A stretch of 55,323 nt of DNA. Origin: Streptomyces cacaoi (GTDB taxonomy: Bacteria > Actinomycetota > Actinomycetes > Streptomycetales > Streptomycetaceae). The notes beneath the pieces were generated by a model. It had not been told where the DNA came from, did not search any database, and saw nothing but the letters and a program-made list of their open reading frames with translations. The stretch is taken from the NCBI RefSeq assembly GCF_006539165.1, contig NZ_BJMM01000045.1, forward strand, positions 1 to 55,323. The letters run 5' to 3'. Positions within the stretch are counted from its first letter, which is position 1, and every line of letters begins with the position of its first letter. The position numbers and the translations under genes were made by a program. Below, in pieces: positions 41,559 to 50,532 of this stretch.

Positions 41559-43154
41559 TCAGTCCCGCTTGCAGATGCGGTCCAGCAGGTTGGCCGTCGC
41601 CCGCTGGACGCACGCGTCCACATACCCGGGGCGGTCCAGGGCCGGGGACCAGGCGAAGGTACCGGAGGCGAACACGTAGGCGCCGGACGGGGCGCGGTAC
41701 AGGGACGTCTCCTGGTGGCGGCGGGCGCCGGCGCGGTCCTGGTACGGGGAGTGGGCGAGCAGGATCCGCGAGGTGTACTCGGGCAGGAGCGTGCGCGGGA
41801 AGTAGCGGTCGGCCTCACCGGCGACCAGGCCGGGCAGTTCGTCGGCCTCGCCGGCGCCGGTCGCCTCCCACAGCCAGTGGTCGGCGTTGCGGACGACCAG
41901 CGGGGAGGGCTCGGCCACCTGGCCCGTGTACTGGATGCCCAGCAGGGTCTGCTCCGGCTCGCCCTGTTCGCGCCAGAGCGCGGGCCTGCCGGGGCCGCGG
42001 CGTTTCCGGCAGGTGAGCAGCCGGTCGGGGGCCCCGGAGGGCAGGGCGTCCAACTCGACCTGCCAGTACATGGTGTTGGCGGAGAGGAAGACCAGCGAGG
42101 TGCCGGCGTCCCGCGCCTTCTCGACGGCCCGGCGCATCGGCACGGACCAGTACTCGTCGTGCCCGGGGAAGACCAGGCCCCGGTAGCGGGTCGGGTCGAT
42201 GCGGCCGGCGTGCAGATCGCGGGTGTCGGCGTAGGCGAGGTCGTAGCCGTAGCGCTCGGCCCAGCGGATGAAGTCGTAGGCGTGGCCGACGTGCAGGGGC
42301 AGGCCCGAGCCGGCGTAGGGGCGGTCGAAGCAGACGGTCGTGGCCGCCTCGCTCTCACCCAGCAGCCGGCCCTCGCCGTCCCAGGCGTGGTACAGGCTGG
42401 CGCCGGTGTGCCCGTCCTCCGGGAAGAGGTTGTACGCCTGCCAGGTCACATCGGGCAGCACCAGCAGCAGGTCCGCCGGGTCGCGGTCGCGGACGGTGAA
42501 GGGGATGTGCGAGCGGTGCCCGTCGAGGGTGGTGAGGACGGCGACGTAGGCGCCGGTGCTCCAGTACTCGGGGATCTGCAACCGCCAGGAGAGCCACCAG
42601 TGGTGGCAGGAGACCGTGCGGTCGGCGGTGAGCGGTTCGGGCTGCATGATGCCCGACAGCCGGGGGCTGGTGGTGATCTTGGTGGCTCCGGCGCCGCCGT
42701 AGTGCCCGATGCGGTAGACGTCCACGCTGAACGGCTGCGGCGGGTTCACGGTGATCCGGAAGTCGATCGACTCGCCGGGCGGCGTACCGCCGGGGACCGA
42801 GGCGAAGCCCTTGATCTGGCAGCGCACGTCGTCCGCCGTGGGCGGTGCGCTGCTGCACCGCCGGGTACGGGGCTCGGGGACGCCGCGGACGACGGGGCGC
42901 CCGCCGGCCGCCTCCCGGATCAGCTCCGGCGTGCGGGAGGTCTGGCCCGGCGCCGGGTCGACGCAGTCGATGTACCAGGGCACCAGGCGGCCGTTGTCGA
43001 AGTACGTCTCGCTCACCCGCAGCCAGGGCAACGGGCCCTGGCCGAACGGGTCGTTGACGGCGTGTGCGAGGGCGCCGGACTCCCAGCGCCGCATCTGTCC
43101 GGGCCGCGGTGCGTGAGGTGCGTGCTGCCGGCCCCCGGTCCTCTCCGTCCCCAC
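41559..43154 (-). CDS. N,N-dimethylformamidase large-subunit-like protein
   Basis: GTG 43154 is preceded by GGGAGGGAGCAGAAG and gives 531 residues. The sequence shows the DMFase beta-subunit/LigA-like arrangement: an N-terminal beta domain (GESIDFRITVNPPQPFSVDVYRIGHYGG), then a Rossmann-like C-terminal domain (LVLPDVTWQAYN, YDLAYADTRDLHAG, LVFPGHDEYWS, LVFLSANTMYWQ). True DMFase hydrolyses formamides with an iron centre; this homologue's substrate is unknown. No signal peptide is evident. A clear promoter was not found, and it is separated from the M48-like gene by 128 bp. Confidence 0.82.
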   Translation of the reverse strand: MGTERTGGRQHAPHAPRPGQMRRWESGALAHAVNDPFGQGPLPWLRVSETYFDNGRLVPWYIDCVDPAPGQTSRTPELIREAAGGRPVVRGVPEPRTRRCSSAPPTADDVRCQIKGFASVPGGTPPGESIDFRITVNPPQPFSVDVYRIGHYGGAGATKITTSPRLSGIMQPEPLTADRTVSCHHWWLSWRLQIPEYWSTGAYVAVLTTLDGHRSHIPFTVRDRDPADLLLVLPDVTWQAYNLFPEDGHTGASLYHAWDGEGRLLGESEAATTVCFDRPYAGSGLPLHVGHAYDFIRWAERYGYDLAYADTRDLHAGRIDPTRYRGLVFPGHDEYWSVPMRRAVEKARDAGTSLVFLSANTMYWQVELDALPSGAPDRLLTCRKRRGPGRPALWREQGEPEQTLLGIQYTGQVAEPSPLVVRNADHWLWEATGAGEADELPGLVAGEADRYFPRTLLPEYTSRILLAHSPYQDRAGARRHQETSLYRAPSGAYVFASGTFAWSPALDRPGYVDACVQRATANLLDRICKRD

Positions 43155-43282
43155 CTTCTGCTCCCTCCCCGGCATCCACGTCCGCCGTCGCACACCGTGT
43201 GACGCTCTGCTGACGACAGACAGCACATCACATAACGCAAGCGTCTGGTCACCCTTCGTCGCGAAATGCCTGGAGAGGATCT

Positions 43283-45076
43283 TCAGACGAGACGCACGGG
43301 CTTGTCCGCCCGGACACCCACCGAGCCGAGCCACTCCTCCAGACCGCGGCCGTCCCCCTCCTCGACCAACGCCCGGACGAGGCGGGACAGTTCGCCGCAG
43401 CGCTCCCCGCCGACCTGGAGCGTGGGGCCGTCCAGCCAGTCCAGGCCGGGCACGGCGCCCGCGGTGTCGACGGCGGCGCAGCAGACGGTCGCGACGACGT
43501 GCTCGACCAGCAGTTCCGTACCGCCGCGCGGCGGCCGCAGCGGGAGCCCCATCGGGGAGGGGGCGGGGAGCGCGTCGCCCGAGCCGGCGGCGGGCACGGT
43601 GCCCGGGTGGCCGGGATGCGGGGGCGGGGCGCCCGGCATCCCGCCGGCGCCCGCCGCCTCGGCGCGCGCCACCTGCGCGGTGATGTGCGCCGCCAGCAGC
43701 TCACTGCCGCCGGGGGCCGCGAAACGGCCGAGCACCCGGGCGAGCGTCGGCCGGTACAGCTCCGGGCCGTCCTGCGCCGAGCCGGGCTCCGGCGCACGGG
43801 CCGGCTCCTCACCGGACGCCGGATCCGCCGTGCTGTCCAGGGCCTCGAACAGGCGGGCCGCCTCGGTGCGCCAGATGCGGTCGACGACCTCCTCCGGGTA
43901 CGCCGGCCACTCCACCGGCGCCCAGTCCGGGGCCGGGTCGCCCGCGCGGGCCCCCGGCAGCGGCGGCGGCCGCGAGCCCAGGAACAGCCGGGCCGCGAGC
44001 AGCGAGACCTCGGCGTCCACCGCGCCGGGCTCCTCCAGCAGATCGCAGGCCGGACGCTCGCCCAGCCGGGAGGTGAAGCCCTCGGCCAGCCGGTCGCGCC
44101 GGGACAGCTCCGTCAGCGCCGAGACCACCCCGGCGTCCAGCCGCGTCGGCCACAGGCCGAGCCGCCAGGCCGGCAGTGCCACCCGCGTCAGCAGCCGGTC
44201 CCAGCCCGCGTAGGCGAGCCCGACCTGCTCCTGCGCGACGACCCGCAGCCCGTAGTCGACGTTCTGCGCCCGCTCGGCGGCCGCGGCGGCGACGCCCCGC
44301 TCCATCTCCGTCGCGTGCGGGCCCACCGCCCGCAGCATCAGCCGCACACACGGGCCGACGAGCCGGGCGCACCCGGGCCGGAGCGGCCCACGCCCGTCGG
44401 CCCGCGGGGTCCGCCGCCGGGCCGCGGCACGCTCCGCGACGGCGCAGGCCGCGTCCAGGCCGCGCACCCAGCGGCGTGCCGCCGCTATGTCGGGGTGCGC
44501 CGAGGGCCCCGTGCCGGCGACGACCGGCGCGAGCAGGGCCCGCAGCTCGGCGACCCGCATCCACCACAGGAACGGCGAGCCGATGACCAGCACCGGCGCC
44601 TGCGAGCGCGCGCCCCGCCGCAACCGCGCACGCCCCCCGGCGGGGCCCTGCGCGCCCCTGGCCTGGGCGGGGTGGGTGCGGTCCTCCAGCCAGCTGTCGC
44701 AGTCCGGGGTGAGCGCCAGCGCGGACGGCGCCGGGACGTCGAGCCGCTCCGCGAGGTCCCGGACGAGGCCGTACAGGTCCGGCGCCGCGGACTCGTCGAG
44801 CGGGACGGTGGGCGAGACGGCGGGCCGTGCCCGTACGACGACGGTGGCCACCAGCCCGGCGTACGCCAGCGCCAGCACCGCGAGCCCCGTCACCACCCAA
44901 CGCGCCGTGTCCCAGCCGCCGGATGCGGGCAGATGGCCCGTCGCACGGCCGGTCCACAGGATCACGGCGGCCGCAGCGGGCAGCAGGGCGAGGCCGAGTG
45001 CGGTGCTGCGGACCCGGAGCACCGCGAGGGCATGGCCGCGCGCGGAAGGCGCCGTCCGCCGGCCGGCACCGATCAC
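43283..45076 (-). CDS. M48-like membrane protein lacking the zinc-binding motif
   Basis: This 597-residue protein starts at GTG 45076. Two N-terminal helices (TALGLALLPAAAAVILW, WVVTGLAVLALAYAGLVATVV) precede a region laid out like M48 peptidases: LYGLVRDLAERLDVPAPSAL and VLVIGSPFLWWMRVAELRALLAP. Where M48 enzymes have AHExxH, this protein reads LAPVVAGTG, so no catalytic zinc site remains. The rest is soluble and rich in Ala, Arg and Pro. I infer a pseudoprotease, perhaps a scaffold or regulator. It lies between purD and the DMFase-like gene on the same strand. Confidence 0.65.
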   Translation of the reverse strand: MIGAGRRTAPSARGHALAVLRVRSTALGLALLPAAAAVILWTGRATGHLPASGGWDTARWVVTGLAVLALAYAGLVATVVVRARPAVSPTVPLDESAAPDLYGLVRDLAERLDVPAPSALALTPDCDSWLEDRTHPAQARGAQGPAGGRARLRRGARSQAPVLVIGSPFLWWMRVAELRALLAPVVAGTGPSAHPDIAAARRWVRGLDAACAVAERAAARRRTPRADGRGPLRPGCARLVGPCVRLMLRAVGPHATEMERGVAAAAAERAQNVDYGLRVVAQEQVGLAYAGWDRLLTRVALPAWRLGLWPTRLDAGVVSALTELSRRDRLAEGFTSRLGERPACDLLEEPGAVDAEVSLLAARLFLGSRPPPLPGARAGDPAPDWAPVEWPAYPEEVVDRIWRTEAARLFEALDSTADPASGEEPARAPEPGSAQDGPELYRPTLARVLGRFAAPGGSELLAAHITAQVARAEAAGAGGMPGAPPPHPGHPGTVPAAGSGDALPAPSPMGLPLRPPRGGTELLVEHVVATVCCAAVDTAGAVPGLDWLDGPTLQVGGERCGELSRLVRALVEEGDGRGLEEWLGSVGVRADKPVRLV

Positions 45077-45370
45077 GTCTCACCCCCGGTCAGGTACGGG
45101 TATCCGCCGGGCTCTCCGGCTTTCCACCCACTGTGGCACCGCGCCACGAGGCCGCAATGCGCGCTGCGCCGGACGACGGAACGGACGCCACGCAGCATGT
45201 GCGGCACCCTAGTTGTGCCCTGCGCGGGCGTCAGCCGTAGGCGAGACCGGTCACTCGATGGAATGGCTTTGGGGAGAGCTCTTGCTTCACGCCTCCGCGC
45301 CGGTTATGCGTCTCCCTCCGCCCTTCCGCGAGCGGGGGCGCCGGGCCCGGCGTTGCGGAGCGTGCGGGGG
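45077..45370. other. Intergenic region between purD and the M48-like gene
   Basis: About 290 bp without a supported gene. It contains the 14-bp palindrome CGCCGGGCCCGGCG just after the purD stop (about 45340-45353), which may terminate purD transcription, and the upstream sequences of the M48-like gene. Confidence 0.4.
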
Positions 45371-46618
<1,248 letters not shown>

Positions 46619-46730
46619 ACCGCTCAGCCTAGAGCCTGGTCCACGGACGGCCGAACGCGGTCCGGGAGCCCGGGGGCGCGCACCGACGGGTGACATACGC
46701 GGGAGGGGCGCCGGGGGCGCGGGCCCCTGT

Positions 46731-46820
46731 GCGGACAAGCGCGGACGAGCGCGGACGGGGGTGGACGGGCGCGGGCGGGCGTGGACGGGCACGGACCGGC
46801 GCGAACCGGCGCGGACCGGG
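46731..46820. repeat. Degenerate GCGGACG-type repeats before the SLATT gene
   Basis: Units of about 10-12 bp built on GCGGACGGG / GTGGACGGGCGC / GCGGACCGG recur across about 90 bp between the divergent purD and SLATT genes. Open frames over it are repetitive Gly/Arg and not convincing. Confidence 0.55.
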
Positions 46821-46917
46821 GTCGGGGCACCACTTCCGGATGGAAAAACCGGTGATCCGCGCTTTCGTCCCGATTCGGACAGTAGGAAGGGGGCCGGAGT
46901 CTGCTGAGGGAGTGCGG

Positions 46918-47640
46918 GTGAGACAGCCGGATCTGCTGGGCCGGGGATTTCCGTCCGGGGACTGGGAGGAGCCCGCCGAACGCCTCGAAGAGCTGTACCA
47001 CTGGGTCGAGGAGGAGGCGTTGGCGCTCGTCGAGTGGTACCTGGCCGACCGGGCACGCAAGCGGCGCTGGGCCCGGGTGCTGCGCGCGGGGACGGCGGCG
47101 GGGGCAGCGGCGGGTGCGGCGCTGCCGCTGCTGGAGACCGCCGGGCTGGCGGGCGGACCGCCGGACGACCGGGCGGCGGCGCTCGGCCCGGTGGGGGCCG
47201 CCGGATATCTGGGCCTGCTGCTCGCCGTGGTGTGTCTGCTGGCCGACCGGTGGCTCGGGCTGACCTCCGGCTGGATGCGGTCGGTGGCGGCGGCGCAGGC
47301 GGTGCAGCGGCGGCTGGAGGCGCTGCGGTACGCGTGGGCCGCCGAGCGCATCCGGGAGGTGCTCGGCCCCACGGACGGCTCGGCCGGGGACGCGGCCGAG
47401 CGGGCCCTCGGACTGCTGCGGCGCTTCTCGGAGGACGTCTCGGAGCTGGTGCGCGGCGAGACGACGGGCTGGATGGTGGAGTTCCGCACCGGACCCGGAT
47501 CGGTTCCGCTGCATCTGCACACCCCCGGCCGGCCCGGACCGCACCGGGCGGGCTCCGGCCGGCCCGCGCCGGGCCGCCACCCGCTGCCGCCCGCCGGCCC
47601 GCGCCCGCACATGCCGCGTCAACGGCCGCCGGGCGGCTGA
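46918..47640 (+). CDS. SLATT domain-containing membrane protein
   Basis: GTG 46918 follows GAGGGAG and gives 240 residues (VRQPDLLGRGFPSGDWEEP). A soluble helix (LEELYHWVEEEALALVEWYLADRARKRR) is followed by two helices (VLRAGTAAGAAAGAALPLL, AAGYLGLLLAVVCLLADRW) and a long amphipathic helix (QRRLEALRYAWAAERIREVLG). This is the SLATT layout. SLATT proteins are proposed, from comparative genomics, to be pore-forming effectors in conflict or signalling systems; here no nucleotide-sensing partner is adjacent. A basic Pro/Arg/Gly tail ends the protein. The frame is open upstream to ATG 46840, an alternative start. Confidence 0.78.
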   Translation: MRQPDLLGRGFPSGDWEEPAERLEELYHWVEEEALALVEWYLADRARKRRWARVLRAGTAAGAAAGAALPLLETAGLAGGPPDDRAAALGPVGAAGYLGLLLAVVCLLADRWLGLTSGWMRSVAAAQAVQRRLEALRYAWAAERIREVLGPTDGSAGDAAERALGLLRRFSEDVSELVRGETTGWMVEFRTGPGSVPLHLHTPGRPGPHRAGSGRPAPGRHPLPPAGPRPHMPRQRPPGG

Positions 47641-47678
47641 GCGTCGGGCCGGGCGGGGTCCGGGGGGGGGCGGCCGGG

Positions 47679-48341
47679 TCAGCCGAAGACGATCATCGAG
47701 CCCTGGGCCAGGCTCCGGGTCGCCGCCGCGTGGAGGCTGAGCCAGACATGGCGCTCCCTGCCGTAGGGCGTGCCGTCCTCGTAGCCGATGGCGGCCGAGG
47801 CGGCGGGCTCGTCCAGATCGGTGGGGCGCAGCGGGGCGGCGGGTGCGGGGGGCGGGTTGTCGGGGTCGATGCCGAGGTGCGGCCCGATGGCGTGGAGTTC
47901 GCGCAGCAGACCGTGGCTGGAGCCGAGCGGGCCGCCGCCGTTCTCCAGCAGGGCCTCACCGGCCAGCGGCGCGGTGAAGTCGACGGGGACGTAGGAGCCG
48001 GCGTGGTCGTAGTGCCACACCAGGTGGGAGCCGCGCGCGGTCTGCTCGAACATCTCCAGCAACTGCTCGTAGTCCCCGCCGAGTTCGCCCACCGGCGTCA
48101 GCTCCAGGCCGCTGGCCAGCAGCAGATAGGCGCGGCGCAGATAGTGCAGGGCCTCGTAGTCGAAGCCGGCGACGGGGGCGACGTCGCCGGAGAGGCCGGG
48201 CATGTAGCCGAAGACGGGGACGGTGGGCAGGCCCGCCTCGGTCAGGGCACGGTCGTAGACGGCGAGTTCGTCGGCGAGCGGGTTGTCGGGGCTGTGGCAC
48301 AGCACATCGACGAGGGGGACGAGCCAGAGGTCGCAGGCCAA
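47679..48341 (-). CDS. Conserved actinobacterial hypothetical protein
   Basis: I chose the TTG at 48341 (LACDLWLVPLVDVLCHSPDNPLADEL) because GGAG lies six bases upstream; TTG 48353 is an alternative. It gives 220 residues. The protein is soluble with conserved-looking FGYMPGLSGDVAPVAGFDYEALHYLRRAYLL and LVWHYDHAGSYVPVDF. I recall homologues in streptomycetes without known function. It has no membrane helix or known motif. It ends about 40 bp from the convergent SLATT gene. Confidence 0.72.
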   Translation of the reverse strand: MACDLWLVPLVDVLCHSPDNPLADELAVYDRALTEAGLPTVPVFGYMPGLSGDVAPVAGFDYEALHYLRRAYLLLASGLELTPVGELGGDYEQLLEMFEQTARGSHLVWHYDHAGSYVPVDFTAPLAGEALLENGGGPLGSSHGLLRELHAIGPHLGIDPDNPPPAPAAPLRPTDLDEPAASAAIGYEDGTPYGRERHVWLSLHAAATRSLAQGSMIVFG

Positions 48342-48676
48342 GAGGCGCTCCAATGTCCGGGTCGGGGTCCTGTGCGTCGGGCCGCGCAGGGCGCTCCAGC
48401 GTAGTGCGGGCTTCGCCCGGGCGGACTCCCGTGTTCTGCCCGCGTGCGGCCCGTGCTGCACGTGACGCCGGACCGGCGCCCTGCCCGAATCCCCGGACGG
48501 CTCCGGACAGTTGTGGCCGACTGGCGGACGGTCCCGGTCGGAAACGGAGATTTCCGGCCGGGTCCGGTCCGGCTACGGTCGGCCGACCCCCGGTTGACCA
48601 GCTCCGGCCGGCCTCCGGGCAGGCCCCGGCGCTCCCGTACCTACGCGCCCTGCACGACCTGCACGGCCCGCACGGC
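48342..48676. other. Intergenic region upstream of the hypothetical gene
   Basis: About 335 bp between the Fur-type gene's stop and the start of the hypothetical gene (both minus). It is GC-rich with short GCACGGCC(T/C)-type repeats near 48650-48680. No clear gene, RNA or promoter was seen. Confidence 0.4.
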
Positions 48677-49117
48677 CTATACGGAGGCGGAGTCTTCGGC
48701 GCAGCGGGCGCACAGGCCCCACCAGGTGATCTCCGCCTCGTCGACGGTGAACCCCTTGTACTCGGTGGGATCCAGGCAGGGCGCCCGGCCGACGCTGCAA
48801 TCGACATCCTCGATACGGCCGCAGCCGCGGCAGACCAGATGGTGGTGGTTGTCCCCGACGCGCAGCTCGTAGCGCGCGGGCGAGCCGGCGGGCTCGATGC
48901 AGCGGATCAGCTCCGCCCTGGTGAGGTCGTCGAGCACGTTGTAGAGGCCCTGGCGGGAGAGGCCGGACGAGGCGGCTCCGGCGGTGCCGATGCCGATCCG
49001 GCGCTCCAGCTCGGCCGCCGTGGAGTGCGCGTGTCCGTGCAGTGCGGTCAGCACGGCGCGCCGCTGTGCCGTGTTCCGCAGGCCCTTGGCCCTGAGCAGG
49101 TCGGCCGCCTGATCCAT
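48677..49117 (-). CDS. Fur-family metalloregulator, FurA/CatR type
   Basis: This 146-residue protein has a winged helix with SRQGLYNVLDDLTRAELIR. The dimerisation domain carries two CxxC pairs (CRGCG, CARC) plus the DVDCSVGRAPCL and EAEITWWGLC segments typical of FurA/CatR peroxide- or iron-sensing regulators. The N-terminal region is shorter than in E. coli Fur. No catalase-peroxidase gene is adjacent, unlike classic furA-katG or catR-cat pairs. ATG 49117 follows GAGGGAAGTGACG. A perfect TTGACC-T-GGTCAA dyad overlaps its likely promoter, suggesting autoregulation. Confidence 0.9.
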   Translation of the reverse strand: MDQAADLLRAKGLRNTAQRRAVLTALHGHAHSTAAELERRIGIGTAGAASSGLSRQGLYNVLDDLTRAELIRCIEPAGSPARYELRVGDNHHHLVCRGCGRIEDVDCSVGRAPCLDPTEYKGFTVDEAEITWWGLCARCAEDSASV

Positions 49118-49174
49118 GGCGCGTCACTTCCCTCGCGGTCGGACACCAGGCAATACCCGGAAGCGGTCCGGCGC

Positions 49175-49204
49175 ACTGTAAGAGGCGAGAATTGACCTGG
49201 TCAA
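49175..49204 (-). promoter_or_regulatory. Promoter and overlapping palindromic operator of the Fur-type gene
   Basis: On the minus strand TTGACC (49204-49199) and TACAGT (49180-49175) are spaced 18 bp (TTACAG with 17). The 13-bp palindrome TTGACCTGGTCAA (49192-49204) coincides with the -35 box, an ideal position for repression by the gene's own product. Confidence 0.65.
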
Positions 49205-49253
49205 GAAGGGCCGTTCGGGGCGCCGGCCGGGGGCGCGGTGGGTGCCGTGCGGT

Positions 49254-49463
49254 TCAGGCCGGGTGTTCGGCGCCATGGCAGGTTCCGCACAGCAGGCGGC
49301 GGGCCGGCACGTCGCTGGTCGACCGGCCGGGGCCGCGCCGCAGATGGACGAGGGTCTGCGAGACCTTTCCGTGGTCGCGGCAGACGACGAGGCCGCAGCG
49401 GGCGCACACGCCGACGGCCGTCGAGTCGCTCCGGCCGGCCAGATCGCAGTCGTAGCACTTCAT
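49254..49463 (-). CDS. DUF2180 family zinc-ribbon protein
   Basis: This 69-residue protein starts at ATG 49463 (MKCYDCDLAGRSDSTAVGVC). It has three paired-Cys sites, CYDC, CARCG with VVCRDH, and CGTC followed by His. Together they can hold two zinc ions in a ribbon-like fold. DUF2180 proteins are small and of unknown role. A strong promoter lies about 130 bp upstream, so the mRNA has a 5' leader of about 120 nt. Confidence 0.88.
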   Translation of the reverse strand: MKCYDCDLAGRSDSTAVGVCARCGLVVCRDHGKVSQTLVHLRRGPGRSTSDVPARRLLCGTCHGAEHPA

Positions 49464-49588
49464 GGGGGGCGGGACTCCCTGGAGGAGGGGGAACGGTGGG
49501 GGACGGCCGGGCGCGCCGGTGCGCCCGGACGGTGGTGTGCGCACCGGCCCACGGCTGCGCGGACCCGGCACGACCACCGGCACCCTCG

Positions 49589-49617
49589 AAGCTAACCAGA
49601 AGTTTGGACTGAGTCAA
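49589..49617 (-). promoter_or_regulatory. Strong vegetative promoter of the DUF2180 gene
   Basis: On the minus strand TTGACT (49617-49612) and TAGCTT (49594-49589) are spaced exactly 17 bp, close to the consensus recognised by the principal sigma factor. It precedes the DUF2180 start by about 125 bp. Confidence 0.7.
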
Positions 49618-49633
49618 TTCTTCGTCGTGCCCT

Positions 49634-49722
49634 CGGCCCCGGCCCGCGCCCCCGGTCCCGGCCCGCGCCCTCGGCCCCGGCCCGCGCCCCCGGCCCCGGC
49701 CGCGCTCGCTCGCTCGCTCGCT
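49634..49722. repeat. 19-bp tandem repeat and (CGCT)n tract
   Basis: About four units of CGGCCCCGGCCCGCGCCC(C/T), 19 bp each, run from 49634 to about 49705, then a tetranucleotide CGCT run follows to about 49722. It fills the gap between the DUF2180 promoter and the end of the GntR gene. Confidence 0.7.
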
Positions 49723-49734
49723 CCATGTTCGCCC

Positions 49735-50532
49735 TCACGGACCCTCCGGCCCCTCGTCCGGCCGTCCCCGCACCTCCCCCGCCGCCTCCTCGACCTGCGC
49801 GAGCGCGTGGGCGTCGTAGGAGGCGATGATCTCCCGGGCCGCCGCGCCGTCCCCCGCCTCGACCGCGTCCAGCAGCGCGCCGTGGCCGGCCCACAGGCGC
49901 CCGCACAGCCGGGGCCTCGCGCGAAGCTGCGGGACGGCGTACACCCAGCACTGGACGCGCAGCCGGTCCAGGAAGTCGCAGATGTGGGAGTTGCCGAGCA
50001 GGCCGCTCAACTCCCGCCAGAACCGCAGGTCGTAGGCGATCAGGACATCGAGGTCCCCGGCCCGGGCGGCGCGCTGTGCGGCGTCGGCCCGGCGACGCAC
50101 GGACGCCAGCGCGGCCGGGTCGACGGCCGACAGCGGCCCGGTCCGGGCCCCGCCGGAGGACCCGGCACCCGCAGCGCCCCCGGCATCGTCTCCGGCCTCG
50201 GAACCGGAACCGGCACCGGCGTCGGCGCCGGACCGGGGCCCGGGCCCGTCGTCCCGGAAGAGGCTGTCGACGACGAGGCGGCGTGCGTCGCACATCTCGC
50301 GGTAGTCCTGGAGCGTGTACTCGCGGACCCGGAACCCGCGGTGCTGCTCGATGTCCAGCAGCCCCTGCGCCGCGAGATCGACCAGCGCCTCGCGGACCGG
50401 GGTCGCGGAGACGCCGTACTGCTCGGCGATCTCCTTGACCGTGAACGGCCGCCCCGTGGCCAGCCGTCCGGCGAGGATCTCGTCACGCAGCGCGGAGGCG
50501 ATCTGCGAGCGCAGGGTGCTGCGGCGGATCAC
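49735..50532 (-). CDS. GntR-family regulator (FadR/FCD type)
   Basis: This 265-residue regulator starts at GTG 50532 (VIRRSTLRSQIASAL). The winged helix contains PFTVKEIAEQYGVSATPVREALVDLAAQGLLDI, and the C-terminal helical FCD-like domain has RFWRELSGLLGNSHICDFLDRL and GHGALLDAVEAGD. A Gly/Ala/Ser-rich insertion of about 40 residues interrupts the effector domain near 90-130 and is unusual. The start overlaps the stop of the class III aminotransferase gene, so the regulator probably controls that operon and senses a related amine or amino acid. Confidence 0.88.
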   Translation of the reverse strand: MIRRSTLRSQIASALRDEILAGRLATGRPFTVKEIAEQYGVSATPVREALVDLAAQGLLDIEQHRGFRVREYTLQDYREMCDARRLVVDSLFRDDGPGPRSGADAGAGSGSEAGDDAGGAAGAGSSGGARTGPLSAVDPAALASVRRRADAAQRAARAGDLDVLIAYDLRFWRELSGLLGNSHICDFLDRLRVQCWVYAVPQLRARPRLCGRLWAGHGALLDAVEAGDGAAAREIIASYDAHALAQVEEAAGEVRGRPDEGPEGP

